Below are positions 24,131 to 33,889 of a DNA stretch of 39,730 nucleotides, in pieces. The notes under the pieces were generated by a model, which saw nothing but the letters and a program-made list of their open reading frames with translations, was not told the origin of the DNA and did not search any database. The stretch comes from Bacilli bacterium (lineage in GTDB: Bacteria > Bacillota_I > Bacilli_A > RF39 > UBA660): assembly GCA_028694645.1 (NCBI GenBank), contig JAQVKM010000010.1:1-39730 (forward strand), written 5' to 3'. Numbering within the stretch: position 1 is the first letter of the stretch; every line of letters starts with the position of its first letter. A program made the translations under genes and the position numbers.

Positions 24131-24658
24131 CTATCTTTCTTTCTTTGGCATAAGCATCATTGTCATAAATCTACCTTCCATTTTAGGTTTTTGTTCTATT
24201 TCTGCTAATGCTTCTAAAGCATTTGCAAATTTATTTAAAACTTCTTTACCTAATTCAGGATGAGCCATTTCTCTTCCTTTAAAACGAATTGCAACTTTTA
24301 TTTTATGACCTTTTTCTAAGTACTTCGCTGAAGCATTTACTCGTGTGTTAAAATCGTGAACATCAATTGTTACTGATAAACGATATTCTTTAACTTCTAA
24401 GTTGGTTTCTCTTTGTTTTTTCATATTTTCTTTTAACTTTTTCTTGTTTTCATATTTGAACTTATTGTAATCCATTATTTTACAAACTGCTGGATTAGCA
24501 TTTGCATTCATTAAAACAAGATCAAAACCAGCATAATTAGCTAAAGTTTGAGCATCTCTTATAGGTTTTAATCCTAATTGTTCTCCATTAGGTCCTATAA
24601 CCATTACTTCCTTAGCACGTATTTGCTCATTAATGTACAAATCTTTTTCTTTTGCGAT
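24131..24658 (-). CDS. infC: Translation initiation factor IF-3 (ATC start)
   Basis: About 175 residues from ATC 24658: an N domain (KDLYINEQIRAKEVMVIGPNGEQLG), a Lys-rich linker helix (NKFKYENKKKLKENMKKQ), and a C domain (EYRLSVTIDVHDFNTRVNASAKYLEKGHKIKVAIRFKGREMAH, then MEGRFMTMMLMPKK). IF-3 binds the 30S subunit and rejects non-canonical start codons. The start is chosen because GGAGGTG lies exactly 6 bases upstream of ATC-GCA-AAA-GAA, the position where homologues begin. A longer frame from ATG 24721 would run through the leader hairpins. A rare start is a known way for IF-3 to control its own synthesis (AUU in E. coli). Confidence 0.95.
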   Translation of the reverse strand: MAKEKDLYINEQIRAKEVMVIGPNGEQLGLKPIRDAQTLANYAGFDLVLMNANANPAVCKIMDYNKFKYENKKKLKENMKKQRETNLEVKEYRLSVTIDVHDFNTRVNASAKYLEKGHKIKVAIRFKGREMAHPELGKEVLNKFANALEALAEIEQKPKMEGRFMTMMLMPKKER

Positions 24659-24800
24659 AACTGACACCTCCATAAAAAAATGAATACGCAAAGTATCCAC
24701 ATTATAATCCAAATTAAACATTTAATTGGCATTATACCCAAAGCTTAAGCAATCGGGTGAGAAGTGGATACTTCTTCTTTCCTTTTTCAATTACTATCAT
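24659..24800 (-). promoter_or_regulatory. L20-type ribosomal protein leader with attenuator
   Basis: The roughly 140-base leader of infC contains two competing pairings. On the minus strand, GTATCCAC (24764-24771) can pair at long range with GTGGATAC (24693-24700). Alternatively TGGATAC (24693-24699) pairs with GTATTCA (24681-24687) and is followed by seven T (24674-24680), an intrinsic terminator placed before the ribosome site. This matches the known Bacillus rplT mechanism, in which L20 binding favours premature termination. The segment CTTCTCACCCGATTGC in between also looks like the L20-binding region. Confidence 0.78.
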
Positions 24801-24829
24801 AGTATACATAATAATTCTATGTTTGTCAA
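24801..24829 (-). promoter_or_regulatory. Sigma-A promoter of infC-rpmI-rplT
   Basis: On the minus strand TTGACA (24824-24829), 17 bases, TATACT (24801-24806). Confidence 0.88.
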
Positions 24830-24839
24830 CTATTTTTTA

Positions 24840-25580
24840 TTAATAAGTTCCTCCATCAATTCTAATAACTTCATTATTAATATAACTTGCATCATCACTT
24901 ACTAAAAATGAAACTAGTTTAGCTATTTCTTCTGGAGTACCAATTCTTCTTAAAAATATTTTTTCTTCTTCTAATTTTATATATTCTTGATCGACATTAT
25001 TTAATTCATTTTCTGTTCCAACCCATCCTGGAGCTACTGCATTAACGTTTATATAAGGAGCAAATTGCAAAGCCAAGTTATGTGTTAAAGAAATAATTCC
25101 TGCTTTTGAAGCATCATAATCTAAACACATAGGAAAATATTTATTTATTCCATTTGTTGATGTTATATTAACTATTTTACCATATTTATTTTTTAACATA
25201 TAAACACTTGCATATTTACTAACTAAAAATGTACCAACTAAATTGATATCTAATGTTTTCATAAAATTATCTTTTGTTTTTTCTTCAAACAATGTATCAA
25301 TAGCTATTCCTGCATTATTAATTAATATGTCTAACTTACCAAATGTTGTTATTATTTGTTCAATCATATTTATTATTTCATCTTCTTTAGAAATGTCAGC
25401 TTTGATAATTAAAGTTTGAACACCATATTTTTGACATTGTTCTTGTACTTTTAAAGCTGAAGTTAAATCACTATTATAATTAATAACTACATTACATTTT
25501 TTACTAGCCAATTCTTTAGCTATAGCAGCTCCTATTCCTTTACTAGAACCTGTTATTAAAGCAATCTTATTTTCAAACAT
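24840..25580 (-). CDS. Short-chain dehydrogenase/reductase, FabG-like
   Basis: 246 residues with a Rossmann fold. The cofactor motif is TGSSKGIG at 10-17, NNAG is at 88-91, and the catalytic residues are Ser141, Tyr155 and Lys159 (YxxxK in YDASKAG). The C-terminus has the FabG-like block RRIGTPEEIAKLVSFLVSDDASYINNEVIRIDGG. Its closest well-known relative would be 3-oxoacyl-ACP reductase FabG. No other fatty-acid genes are nearby, so it may be FabG or an NAD(P)H-dependent reductase with another substrate. It is a single gene between efp and the infC promoter, with an AGGAGG ribosome site. Confidence 0.85.
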   Translation of the reverse strand: MFENKIALITGSSKGIGAAIAKELASKKCNVVINYNSDLTSALKVQEQCQKYGVQTLIIKADISKEDEIINMIEQIITTFGKLDILINNAGIAIDTLFEEKTKDNFMKTLDINLVGTFLVSKYASVYMLKNKYGKIVNITSTNGINKYFPMCLDYDASKAGIISLTHNLALQFAPYINVNAVAPGWVGTENELNNVDQEYIKLEEEKIFLRRIGTPEEIAKLVSFLVSDDASYINNEVIRIDGGTY

Positions 25581-25669
25581 ATTAGTCCTCCTTTTTAATG
25601 ATTTTAATATATCATAAAATTTTTAAAAAGCCAACAATGAAGTTAAATATATTATTTTAAATAAAAAAA

Positions 25670-25686
25670 AAGAGCTTTATGCTCTT
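25670..25686 (-). terminator. Intrinsic terminator of efp
   Basis: AAGAGC/GCTCTT with a 5-base loop, overlapping the efp stop codon, then T9 on the minus strand. Confidence 0.85.
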
Positions 25687-26234
25687 GATGAATATTTTCC
25701 ATCTGCTGTTGTAACAATAATTTTTTCTCCTTGTTCAATAAACAAAGGAACTCTAACTAATTTGCCAGTTTCAACATAAGCATCTTTTAATGCATTATTT
25801 GTTGTATTCCCTTTAGTAGCTGGTTCTGTTTGCGTAACAGTAAATTCTACTTTATCAGGTAAGACTAATCCTAGTAATTCTCCTTCAAATAAAATTACAT
25901 CAACAGTCATATTTTCAATTAAATAATCTTTATCTTCACCAACTTGTTCACTTGTTAATTCTAATTGTTCATATGATTCCAAATTCATGAAATAATAAAT
26001 ATCTCCTGTATTATATAAATATTGTACATTACTTCTATTTATATTAGCTTTTTCGAATTTAACATTTGTATTAAAAGTTCTTTCAATAGTTCCACCTGTT
26101 CTTAAATTTTTAAGTTTAGTTTTCATGAAAGCTGAACCTTTACCAGGTTTTACATGCAAAAATTCAATTACTTGATAGATATTTCCTTCAATCATAAGTG
26201 TCATACCATTTTTGATATCATTTACATTTATCAT
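25677..26234 (-). CDS. efp: Elongation factor P
   Basis: 185 residues in three beta domains. The loop that reaches the peptidyl-transferase centre is KPGKGSAFMKTK, with Lys32 at the tip; in Bacillus this lysine can carry 5-aminopentanol and in others beta-lysine. C-terminal signature: GKLVRVPLFIEQGEKIIVTTADGKY. EF-P rescues ribosomes stalled at polyproline. It lies downstream of rpmG, with an AGGAGG ribosome site. Confidence 0.97.
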   Translation of the reverse strand: MINVNDIKNGMTLMIEGNIYQVIEFLHVKPGKGSAFMKTKLKNLRTGGTIERTFNTNVKFEKANINRSNVQYLYNTGDIYYFMNLESYEQLELTSEQVGEDKDYLIENMTVDVILFEGELLGLVLPDKVEFTVTQTEPATKGNTTNNALKDAYVETGKLVRVPLFIEQGEKIIVTTADGKYSSRA

Positions 26235-26281
26235 GTGTTATCCTCCTAAATATTTAAAAAAGAATATTATCTATCTTTAAA

Positions 26282-26449
26282 TTATTTTTCTTCTTTATGA
26301 GCAGTATGTTGTTTACATCTTGGACAATATTTATTTAATTCTAAACGTTCAGTTGTATTTCTTTTATTTTTTTCAGTTCTATAATTTTTTTCATTACAAA
26401 CTGTACATTTTAAAGTAAGTCTTTCTCTACTTTCACCTTTTTTTGCCAT
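26282..26449 (-). CDS. rpmG: Ribosomal protein L33
   Basis: A 55-residue protein starting [20 protein letters not shown] and ending with [15 protein letters not shown]. Two CxxC pairs form the zinc ribbon of the Cys-containing L33 form. The ATG at 26449 has an AGGAGG ribosome site. It lies between the penicillin-binding protein gene and efp, matching the sod-pbpA-rpmG neighbourhood known in Bacillus. Confidence 0.96.
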   Translation of the reverse strand: MAKKGESRERLTLKCTVCNEKNYRTEKNKRNTTERLELNKYCPRCKQHTAHKEEK

Positions 26450-26482
26450 GGTAAATACCTCCTTTTTTAAAGCATTATCAAT

Positions 26483-26511
26483 ATAATAACAAATTTTTTA
26501 TTAAAAGTAAA
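26483..26511 (-). promoter_or_regulatory. Likely sigma-A promoter of rpmG
   Basis: On the minus strand TTTACT (26506-26511), 17 bases, TATTAT (26483-26488), 33 bases before the rpmG ATG. Confidence 0.55.
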
Positions 26512-26566
26512 AGCTTTTTTAATAAATATTATGTTTTTATATCAAAACCTTTATTATTATATCATA

Positions 26567-28606
26567 TCATTTATAAATTTCAAAGTATTTATCACTAACC
26601 CTTTTAGCTATTCTTTTATTAACATAAGATTGATAATTTGAAACATCTGGTGATATTACTGTAAATGTTACTTGTGGATTGTCATAAGGAGCATATCCAA
26701 CAAATGTAGTTGTTATTGTTTCGGTATCTATTTTATTATCATTATTTGTATCAACAAAACTTTGTGATGTTCCTGTCTTACCTGCTGGTTTATATTTTTT
26801 ATCTATATATCCTGATCCTGTTCCACCAGTTTCTAAAACTGCTTTAAAACCTTCTTTGATTCTATTTAAATATATTTCATCAATATCAACTTTATTTAAT
26901 ATTTGATTTTTAGTTTCATAAATTAAATTTGTTAAATTGCTATTTTTTGTAGATTGATATATTTTTTTTAAAAAATATAATTTCATTCTATTTCCATTAT
27001 TAGCTATTGTAGAAATATATTGAGCTAATTGAATTGGAGTATACGTATCATATTGTCCAATAACAAAATCTAAAAGTAATCCTCCGTTATCATTTTTTCC
27101 TTTATAACCTATACTTTCAACTGGTAAATCTATTTCTGTTTTTACTCCTAAACCAAATTGTCCAAAAATACTACGATATTTATCAAAAATTGATTGTTCT
27201 ACTTTAAGCGGGCCATTATAAATATATTTTATACCAGCAACATTCATAGCTGTATAAAACTGATAAGTATTTGATGAATATTTTAAAGCAGTTATATCAT
27301 TTAATAAACCTAAACTTTTCCACGAACATTTAAGTGGTGTTGATGCTATTTTGACACAATTATCATATCTTTTTTCATTTATTTCCACGCCTTTATATTT
27401 ATAACCTACTATTTGTGATGCTCCTTTTATAGCTGAACCCACAGTAATTGGAGATGTTACAATTCCAGGAGTATAATCATATATCTTATATGAATCATTA
27501 CTTTGAACAATTTGTTTTCCTGAGGCAGCTAGTATTTCTCCTGTATTTGGATTAGTTATAATAACAAATGATCTATTATAGTATTCAGTATTTGGTTCCT
27601 TTTTAGCTTTTATTATTTCTTCTTCAATTATTTTTTCTATTTCTTGTTGCAACTTTATATCTATAGTTAAAACTATATCATTTCCTCTTTGACCACTTTT
27701 AATTAGTTTTTTTTCATTATTATATTTTACTTGATATTGATTTTTAATTCCTCTTAAATAATCATCATACTGATATTCTAAATAACTTATGCCAACTCTA
27801 TCATTTAAATTATATCCTTTATTTAAATAGATAGTTTTTAAATCACTTGGTATTCCTGTTTGAAAAGATGAAATATTTCCTAACAAACTTCTAAATGTTT
27901 CTTGATATAAATATGTTCTATCCCAATCAAGTCTTATATTTATTCCTAAAGTTGTATTTAAATTTGATGCTAGTGAAGCATACTCTAAATCAGTAATGTT
28001 ATCTCTTTTAATTATTTTTTCTTCATAAGAATAACCTTTATTCATCAAATAATATATATATGCTGCTTCTTTATCTAATTCATTATACTTTTCTAATTCT
28101 TGAGTTGTAATTCTATCTATTTTGATTTTTTCTATATCTGTTGTTGTTATTTTTCTTTGTTTTAATTGTTCCCATTCTTGATTGGTTATTTTTTCTAAGG
28201 AAGCTGTACTATTATTTTTTAACCAAAAGTTTTTTAAAATAAATTCTGTGATATTGTCATAATTAACATCTAATATTTGAGCTAAAAAATAAGCTGTTTT
28301 AATTTCTTGTTTAACTGTTGTTTTCTTAGGTTTAACATAATATATTTCTTTAATTGGTTTATTATCAACTATCAATTCATTATTTCTATCATAGATTCTT
28401 CCTCTTGGAGCTGTTGGACCTTCTACAACCTTTACTTGCAATTGATTTAATTTTTGAACGTATTTGTCTTTTTGAATAACTTGAATATAAAATAAATTAA
28501 TAAGTAAAATTAACATTGATATCATAATTATTATAATTAATATATTATATCTTTTTTCAATAATTTTTTTTATATCAATATTTTTTTTATTTAATGTTTT
28601 TTTCAT
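26567..28606 (-). CDS. pbpA: Class B penicillin-binding protein (PBP2/PbpA-type transpeptidase)
   Basis: 679 residues. A short cytoplasmic tail and one membrane helix (about 21-43) are followed by the class B dimerisation region starting APRGRIYDRNNELIVDN. The transpeptidase domain has S391-A-I-K394, S444-S-N446 and K610-T-G. It cross-links peptidoglycan during elongation, or during forespore wall synthesis if it belongs to the sporulation class. The C-terminus is short, without PASTA domains, unlike FtsI/SpoVD-like proteins. Its start overlaps the SOD gene by 20 bases, so the two are coupled; sodA-pbpA is a conserved Bacillus pair. Confidence 0.92.
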   Translation of the reverse strand: MKKTLNKKNIDIKKIIEKRYNILIIIIMISMLILLINLFYIQVIQKDKYVQKLNQLQVKVVEGPTAPRGRIYDRNNELIVDNKPIKEIYYVKPKKTTVKQEIKTAYFLAQILDVNYDNITEFILKNFWLKNNSTASLEKITNQEWEQLKQRKITTTDIEKIKIDRITTQELEKYNELDKEAAYIYYLMNKGYSYEEKIIKRDNITDLEYASLASNLNTTLGINIRLDWDRTYLYQETFRSLLGNISSFQTGIPSDLKTIYLNKGYNLNDRVGISYLEYQYDDYLRGIKNQYQVKYNNEKKLIKSGQRGNDIVLTIDIKLQQEIEKIIEEEIIKAKKEPNTEYYNRSFVIITNPNTGEILAASGKQIVQSNDSYKIYDYTPGIVTSPITVGSAIKGASQIVGYKYKGVEINEKRYDNCVKIASTPLKCSWKSLGLLNDITALKYSSNTYQFYTAMNVAGIKYIYNGPLKVEQSIFDKYRSIFGQFGLGVKTEIDLPVESIGYKGKNDNGGLLLDFVIGQYDTYTPIQLAQYISTIANNGNRMKLYFLKKIYQSTKNSNLTNLIYETKNQILNKVDIDEIYLNRIKEGFKAVLETGGTGSGYIDKKYKPAGKTGTSQSFVDTNNDNKIDTETITTTFVGYAPYDNPQVTFTVISPDVSNYQSYVNKRIAKRVSDKYFEIYK

Positions 28607-29180
28607 AATTAATATTTACTTGATTAAAATCAATAATTTCAATCATGCTTTTTATATATTCGTTTCTTTTACTGTAATAATCTAAATAATAACTATGTTC
28701 CCATAAATCAAGCGCTAATATAGGTATTAAATCATATAAATAAGGTGATTCTTGATTAACAAAATTAACTATTTCTAATTGCTTTTCTTTATTTATTACT
28801 AAAAATGTATATCCAGACCCCACTAAGTTGTTAGCTTCTTTAATAAACTTATTTTTAAACTCATCTATATTTTTAAACTGTTTATTTATCATTTCATTGA
28901 ATTCATTTGTATTTGTTTTTGCATTAAAACTTTTAAAATATAATTCATGATTAACAGTGCCTCCTAAGTTATATAATATTTTATCTCTTTGTTTAATATC
29001 AAATTTATCTATTATTAAATATATCTCCTCTTTTGGAATATTGAATTCAAAATTATTATCAATTAAAACTGTATTTAAATTATTTAAATAATTCAAATAT
29101 AAATTATAATGATTTTCAATTGTTATTTTACTTAAATAAGGTTCTAAATAATTTGTTTCTAGTGTTATTTTTTTATACAT
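28587..29180 (-). CDS. sodA: Iron/manganese superoxide dismutase-like protein
   Basis: 197 residues with all four metal ligands in place: His24, His78 (NLGGTVNHELYF), Asp158 and His162 (ALDLWEHSYYLDY). GSGYTFLVIN replaces the usual GSGWAWLV. The second-shell HxxxH of the first helix (normally HHxKHH) is reduced to ENHYNLYL, so the His/Tyr gateway residues differ from active enzymes. It may be an active but diverged SOD or a metal-binding relative. A ribosome site AGGAGG precedes the ATG, and the end overlaps the PBP gene. Confidence 0.8.
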   Translation of the reverse strand: MYKKITLETNYLEPYLSKITIENHYNLYLNYLNNLNTVLIDNNFEFNIPKEEIYLIIDKFDIKQRDKILYNLGGTVNHELYFKSFNAKTNTNEFNEMINKQFKNIDEFKNKFIKEANNLVGSGYTFLVINKEKQLEIVNFVNQESPYLYDLIPILALDLWEHSYYLDYYSKRNEYIKSMIEIIDFNQVNINYEKNIK

Positions 29181-29259
29181 AACTTCCTCCTTACTTTAAT
29201 ATATTATAGTTATATTTCAATATTCACTTTATTTTACATATACTAATATAGAGGTGTAT

Positions 29260-29523
29260 ATGAAAAATTTATTTTTAAAAAAATATATTGATGAATTAAC
29301 GAAAGATGATATTTCTTCATTTGCTATTATTAATAATATCACTTTAACTGATAATGAATTATCTATTATTTATAATACGATTAAATCTTATTGGTATACT
29401 ATTATTTTTGATGATTATAAACTTATATTAAATAAAATATCTAATAATATATCAGATAAGAATATAAAAAAAATAGAAGAATTAATTATCTTCTATAAAA
29501 ACAAATATAAAACCTATTTATAA
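29260..29523 (+). CDS. yqfT: DUF2624 (YqfT-like) protein
   Basis: About 87 residues, all helical, starting MKNLFLKKYIDELTKDDISSFAIINNITLTDNE, the pattern of the small YqfT/DUF2624 family that sits beside nfo (yqfS) in Bacillus. The ATG at 29260 follows AGAGG; a GTG at 29254 lies on the ribosome site. It converges on nfo, and the two stop regions overlap by 10 bases. The function is not known. Family assignment rests on pattern and synteny. Confidence 0.65.
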   Translation: MKNLFLKKYIDELTKDDISSFAIINNITLTDNELSIIYNTIKSYWYTIIFDDYKLILNKISNNISDKNIKKIEELIIFYKNKYKTYL

Positions 29524-30422
29524 AATGATCTTATTTCTTTCATTAAATTAAGATTATTTTTTTTATTTCTTATCATTTCTATTTCAAATTTATATGGTGG
29601 ATATAATCTTTCTTTAGATTCATCATCAAGACTTACATAAGGAGTTTCTAGTATTTTAGGAACATCTTTTAATAATGGATTATAAATTATATTAATAATA
29701 TTGTCAAAACCTAATGTCCCAAGTCCTATATTTTCGTGTCTATCTTTATGAGCATTTATATCATTTTTACTATCATTTATATGTATACATGCTAATTTAT
29801 TTAGCCCAATTATTTTATCAAATTGATCTAAAACTTTATCAAAATCTCTTATATCATATCCAGCATCATTAATATGGCAAGTATCTAGACAAACCATAAT
29901 TTTATCAGAAAAAGTAACATTATCAATTATAAATTTTAATTGTTCAAAATTTATTCCAAGTTCACTTCCTTTGCCAGCCATTGTTTCTAAACAAATTTTT
30001 GTTTTTGTGTCCTTTGCTAAAACTTTATTCAAACCAAAAATTATATTTTTTAATCCTTCTTGCTCACCACAACCAACATGACTTCCTGGATGTAAGACTA
30101 TCTTATTTATTCCAAGTTCTTCAGCTCTTTTTAATTCTTCACTTAAAAACTGACAAGAAAAATCCATATTAGATGTATTAGCTAAATTAATTATATAAGG
30201 GGCATGAATTATAACATTGTTAATATCAATATTATTTTCTTTCATTATTTTTTGTGCTTCTTTTGTTAAATCTAAATCTATTTTTTCTCTTTTAGTATTT
30301 TGTGGTGCTCCTGTATAAAACATAAATGTATTTGCACCATAACTCAAAGCCTCATTAACACTTCCTACTAATTGTGTTCCTTTTTTAAAAGAAACATGTG
30401 AACCAATTATTAATTCATTCAT
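29514..30422 (-). CDS. nfo: Endonuclease IV (AP endonuclease)
   Basis: 302 residues with a TIM barrel and three zinc ions. Ligand blocks visible: GSHVSF, IIHAPYIINLAN, VLHPGSHVGCG, KICLETMAGKGSE, CLDTCHINDAGYD, IHINDSKN, HKDRHENIGLG and ILETPY. It cleaves DNA at abasic sites in base-excision repair and in Bacillus protects spore DNA. The length is close to the family norm. The ATG is at 30422 with a nearby GGATGA site, 8 bases from the gene upstream. Confidence 0.96.
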   Translation of the reverse strand: MNELIIGSHVSFKKGTQLVGSVNEALSYGANTFMFYTGAPQNTKREKIDLDLTKEAQKIMKENNIDINNVIIHAPYIINLANTSNMDFSCQFLSEELKRAEELGINKIVLHPGSHVGCGEQEGLKNIIFGLNKVLAKDTKTKICLETMAGKGSELGINFEQLKFIIDNVTFSDKIMVCLDTCHINDAGYDIRDFDKVLDQFDKIIGLNKLACIHINDSKNDINAHKDRHENIGLGTLGFDNIINIIYNPLLKDVPKILETPYVSLDDESKERLYPPYKFEIEMIRNKKNNLNLMKEIRSFYK

Positions 30423-30430
30423 AAATCATC

Positions 30431-30796
30431 CTACTTTCTAACAACGTCTTTTCCATCATAATAATATGTTACATCTTCATAAATAAAAGTACCACTAATT
30501 ATTTGATAATTATTAATATTAATTTCTATTTTATCTGGAATTTCTCCTTTATAATTAGCATAATTTAAATTTGTGATTTTATTTTCTTTTTCATCATTTA
30601 AAACTATTTGTATCTCATATGCTTTTATCAAATTATTAATCGAGATAATATGAGCTTGATTTTTTGAATCAACATTATTTTGAACTATATTTTCTATATA
30701 GCTTTTTTTATTATAATCATTTGTTTTTTCACTTATATAACTAATTGATTTTATTAAAACAATAATTATAATAATAAATATTATGATTTTTTTCAT
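30431..30796 (-). CDS. Small membrane-anchored protein of unknown function
   Basis: 121 residues: a single N-terminal helix of Ile/Val (about 3-20) and a soluble extracytoplasmic part with helices followed by beta strands (NQAHIISINNLIKAYEIQIVLNDEK, GTFIYEDVTYYYDGKDVVRK). I do not recognise the family. It lies between nfo and a DUF421 gene on the same strand, with short spacings on both sides. Confidence 0.7.
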   Translation of the reverse strand: MKKIIIFIIIIIVLIKSISYISEKTNDYNKKSYIENIVQNNVDSKNQAHIISINNLIKAYEIQIVLNDEKENKITNLNYANYKGEIPDKIEININNYQIISGTFIYEDVTYYYDGKDVVRK

Positions 30797-30843
30797 ATTA
30801 TCACCTATTACAATTATATCATCTTTTTTTAAATTTAAAAGAA

Positions 30844-31473
30844 TTATATTAATTCATCTTTTTTAATAATGTATAATTTTTTATTTAAAAAGATAGCATA
30901 AAAAACATCTTGTAGTTTAACTTGTTTTTCTTTTAATAAATTCATAATTTCTATTTCATTTTTTTTAATTTCAGCTAAAACATCATAATTAATCATTCCA
31001 TCTAGTATTATTGGCATTGGATAATCCTTAGTATCTTGAAAAACAGATAATTCACCATTGGTTTCTAATATGGCATAATCAACTTCATTAATGTTTTTAA
31101 TCCCTTTACTTCTAAGTTGTATAACAAGATCATCTAATGTATATCTAAGTTTGGACATTATACTAAATTTTATTTTGCCATTTTTAATTATAACACTAGG
31201 TACTCCATCTACAAGCTTCCTTATTTTATTACTTCTTAAACTAATATAACTTATACTTATTTCAGAAATAACTAGTACACTAATTGAAATGATTGATTTC
31301 ATAATAGAAGTATTGGGTTCTTGTATTGATATGGCAGCTAGCTCTGCTATTAAAATCGTTACAATTAAATCTCCTACTCCTAATTGACTTACTTCTTTTT
31401 TTCCCATTATTCGATATACTATTATTATAAATACATATAAAAAAAATGTTTTACCTATTAAAATTGAATACAT
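30844..31473 (-). CDS. DUF421/YetF-family membrane protein
   Basis: 209 residues. Three N-terminal membrane helices contain the signature YRIMGKKEVSQLGVGDLIVTILIAELAA, then come RKLVDGVPSVIIKNGKI and a soluble alpha/beta domain (YTLDDLVIQLRSKGIKNINEVDYAILETNGELSVF). Relatives in Bacillus (YrbG, YetF, YdfS) include proteins linked to spore germination. Its position next to yrzE and tgt matches the Bacillus yrbG-yrzE-tgt neighbourhood, except that orientation differs. Confidence 0.88.
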   Translation of the reverse strand: MYSILIGKTFFLYVFIIIVYRIMGKKEVSQLGVGDLIVTILIAELAAISIQEPNTSIMKSIISISVLVISEISISYISLRSNKIRKLVDGVPSVIIKNGKIKFSIMSKLRYTLDDLVIQLRSKGIKNINEVDYAILETNGELSVFQDTKDYPMPIILDGMINYDVLAEIKKNEIEIMNLLKEKQVKLQDVFYAIFLNKKLYIIKKDELI

Positions 31474-31545
31474 TTTATCACCTAATTAATTATGCACAAG
31501 TAATATATTTTTATTCACTTTCATAATTTTAGTAGGAGGAATTAT

Positions 31546-31914
31546 ATGAATTATTTAAAAAAAGTTGGTCTTTCTTTATTTATATTTTTTATTTTTGTTT
31601 TTATTTCTACTTTTATTTTAACTATATTTAATTATTTCAATTTAATTAATATTGCACTTGTTTCTATTTTTCAAGTAATTATTTCTATTGTATCTGTTTT
31701 TATAAGTGGATTTCTTTTTGGTAAAAAGAGTAATAAAAAAGGATTGATTGAGGGTTTAAAATTAAGTTTCATAATTATTTTTATTTTATTTATTATGAAT
31801 ATTATATTTAAAAATAATTTCGAAATCAAAAATATAATTTATTATTTAATATTAATTTTTACTTGTACAATTGGAAGTATTATTGGTATAAATAAAAATG
31901 TTGAAAATAATTAA
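31546..31914 (+). CDS. yrzE: TIGR04086/YrzE-like membrane protein
   Basis: 122 residues with four membrane helices and the loop FGKKSNKKGLIEGLKLSFIII, the pattern of the YrzE (TIGR04086) family. AGGAGG lies 7 bases before the ATG. The function is unknown. It is divergent from DUF421, followed after 30 bases by a kinase-like gene; the neighbourhood with tgt is conserved. Confidence 0.75.
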   Translation: MNYLKKVGLSLFIFFIFVFISTFILTIFNYFNLINIALVSIFQVIISIVSVFISGFLFGKKSNKKGLIEGLKLSFIIIFILFIMNIIFKNNFEIKNIIYYLILIFTCTIGSIIGINKNVENN

Positions 31915-31944
31915 ATTAATGATATAATAAAGCATGGTGATTTT

Positions 31945-32686
31945 ATGGGTTTACTGCAAGAAATAAAAAAAGAAGATTTGAATTTATTATTTTTAGAAAA
32001 TGATGGTAGTGAAGCATATATATTTAAAACAACTTTTAATAATAAAAAATATATTTATAAAGAATTTAAAAAAAGACATAGCAGTATAAATTTTTATGAA
32101 AATAAAAAAAATAAATTAAATGAAATATATAATTTAAATTTACCAGTTAATATTGTTAAACCAAGTTATATGGTAAAAGATAATGGTTATTTAATGGAAT
32201 ACATGGATAAAACTATTTCATTAGATGATATGTTAAATATTGATATTAATAAAAAAATAGAAATTTTAAGTTCTATTCGTAATTTAATACAATATTTAAA
32301 TAATAATAATATTATATACGGAGATATAAAAGGAAATAACATTTTATTTGATGGAATAGATCCTATATTGATTGATATTGATAACGTTATAACACAAAAA
32401 TATATATATGATACTGAAACCTTTTTTATTTCTGAATATAAAAAAAGATGCGATAAATTAGATTTAGGGTTAGATAAATTTAATTTGAATTTATTTACAT
32501 ATTGTTTTATCAATAATATTTATTATTTTAGACAATATCAGGAATTAATTAGAGAAAATATTTTTTGTGATAATTATAAAAATTTTTCAAGTGATGAAAA
32601 TATAGATATAATAAAAAGATTAATTAGTTTTAAAACATCATATAGTGATGATTTATTAATAAATAATTTGGTTAAGAAAAAAATAT

Positions 32687-32688
<2 letters not shown>
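31945..32688 (+). CDS. Protein-kinase-fold protein (lipopolysaccharide-kinase-like)
   Basis: 247 residues. An N lobe has a beta-lysine (KKYIYKEFKK), a hinge YLMEYMDK, the catalytic loop IIYGDIKGNNILFDG (HGD replaced by YGD, catalytic Asp kept, Lys and Asn kept) and the metal motif ILIDIDNV (DFG replaced by DID). It resembles small RIO/Kdo/aminoglycoside kinase-like proteins. All catalytic residues are present, so an active kinase is likely. The substrate is unknown, and the C-terminal 70 residues are not recognised. GGTGA precedes the ATG. It ends at a shared bidirectional terminator with tgt. Confidence 0.72.
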
Positions 32689-33829
<1,141 letters not shown>

Positions 33830-33862
33830 TCACTTCCTTGCTTAATAAGTATACCTAAAATA

Positions 33863-33889
33863 AAAATAAATTGCAATGCAATTTATTTT
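33863..33889 (-). terminator. Intrinsic terminator of the YjdF-like gene
   Basis: A 13-bp stem AAAATAAATTGCA/TGCAATTTATTTT with a one-base loop, overlapping the stop at 33883 and followed by T residues on the minus strand. Confidence 0.8.
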
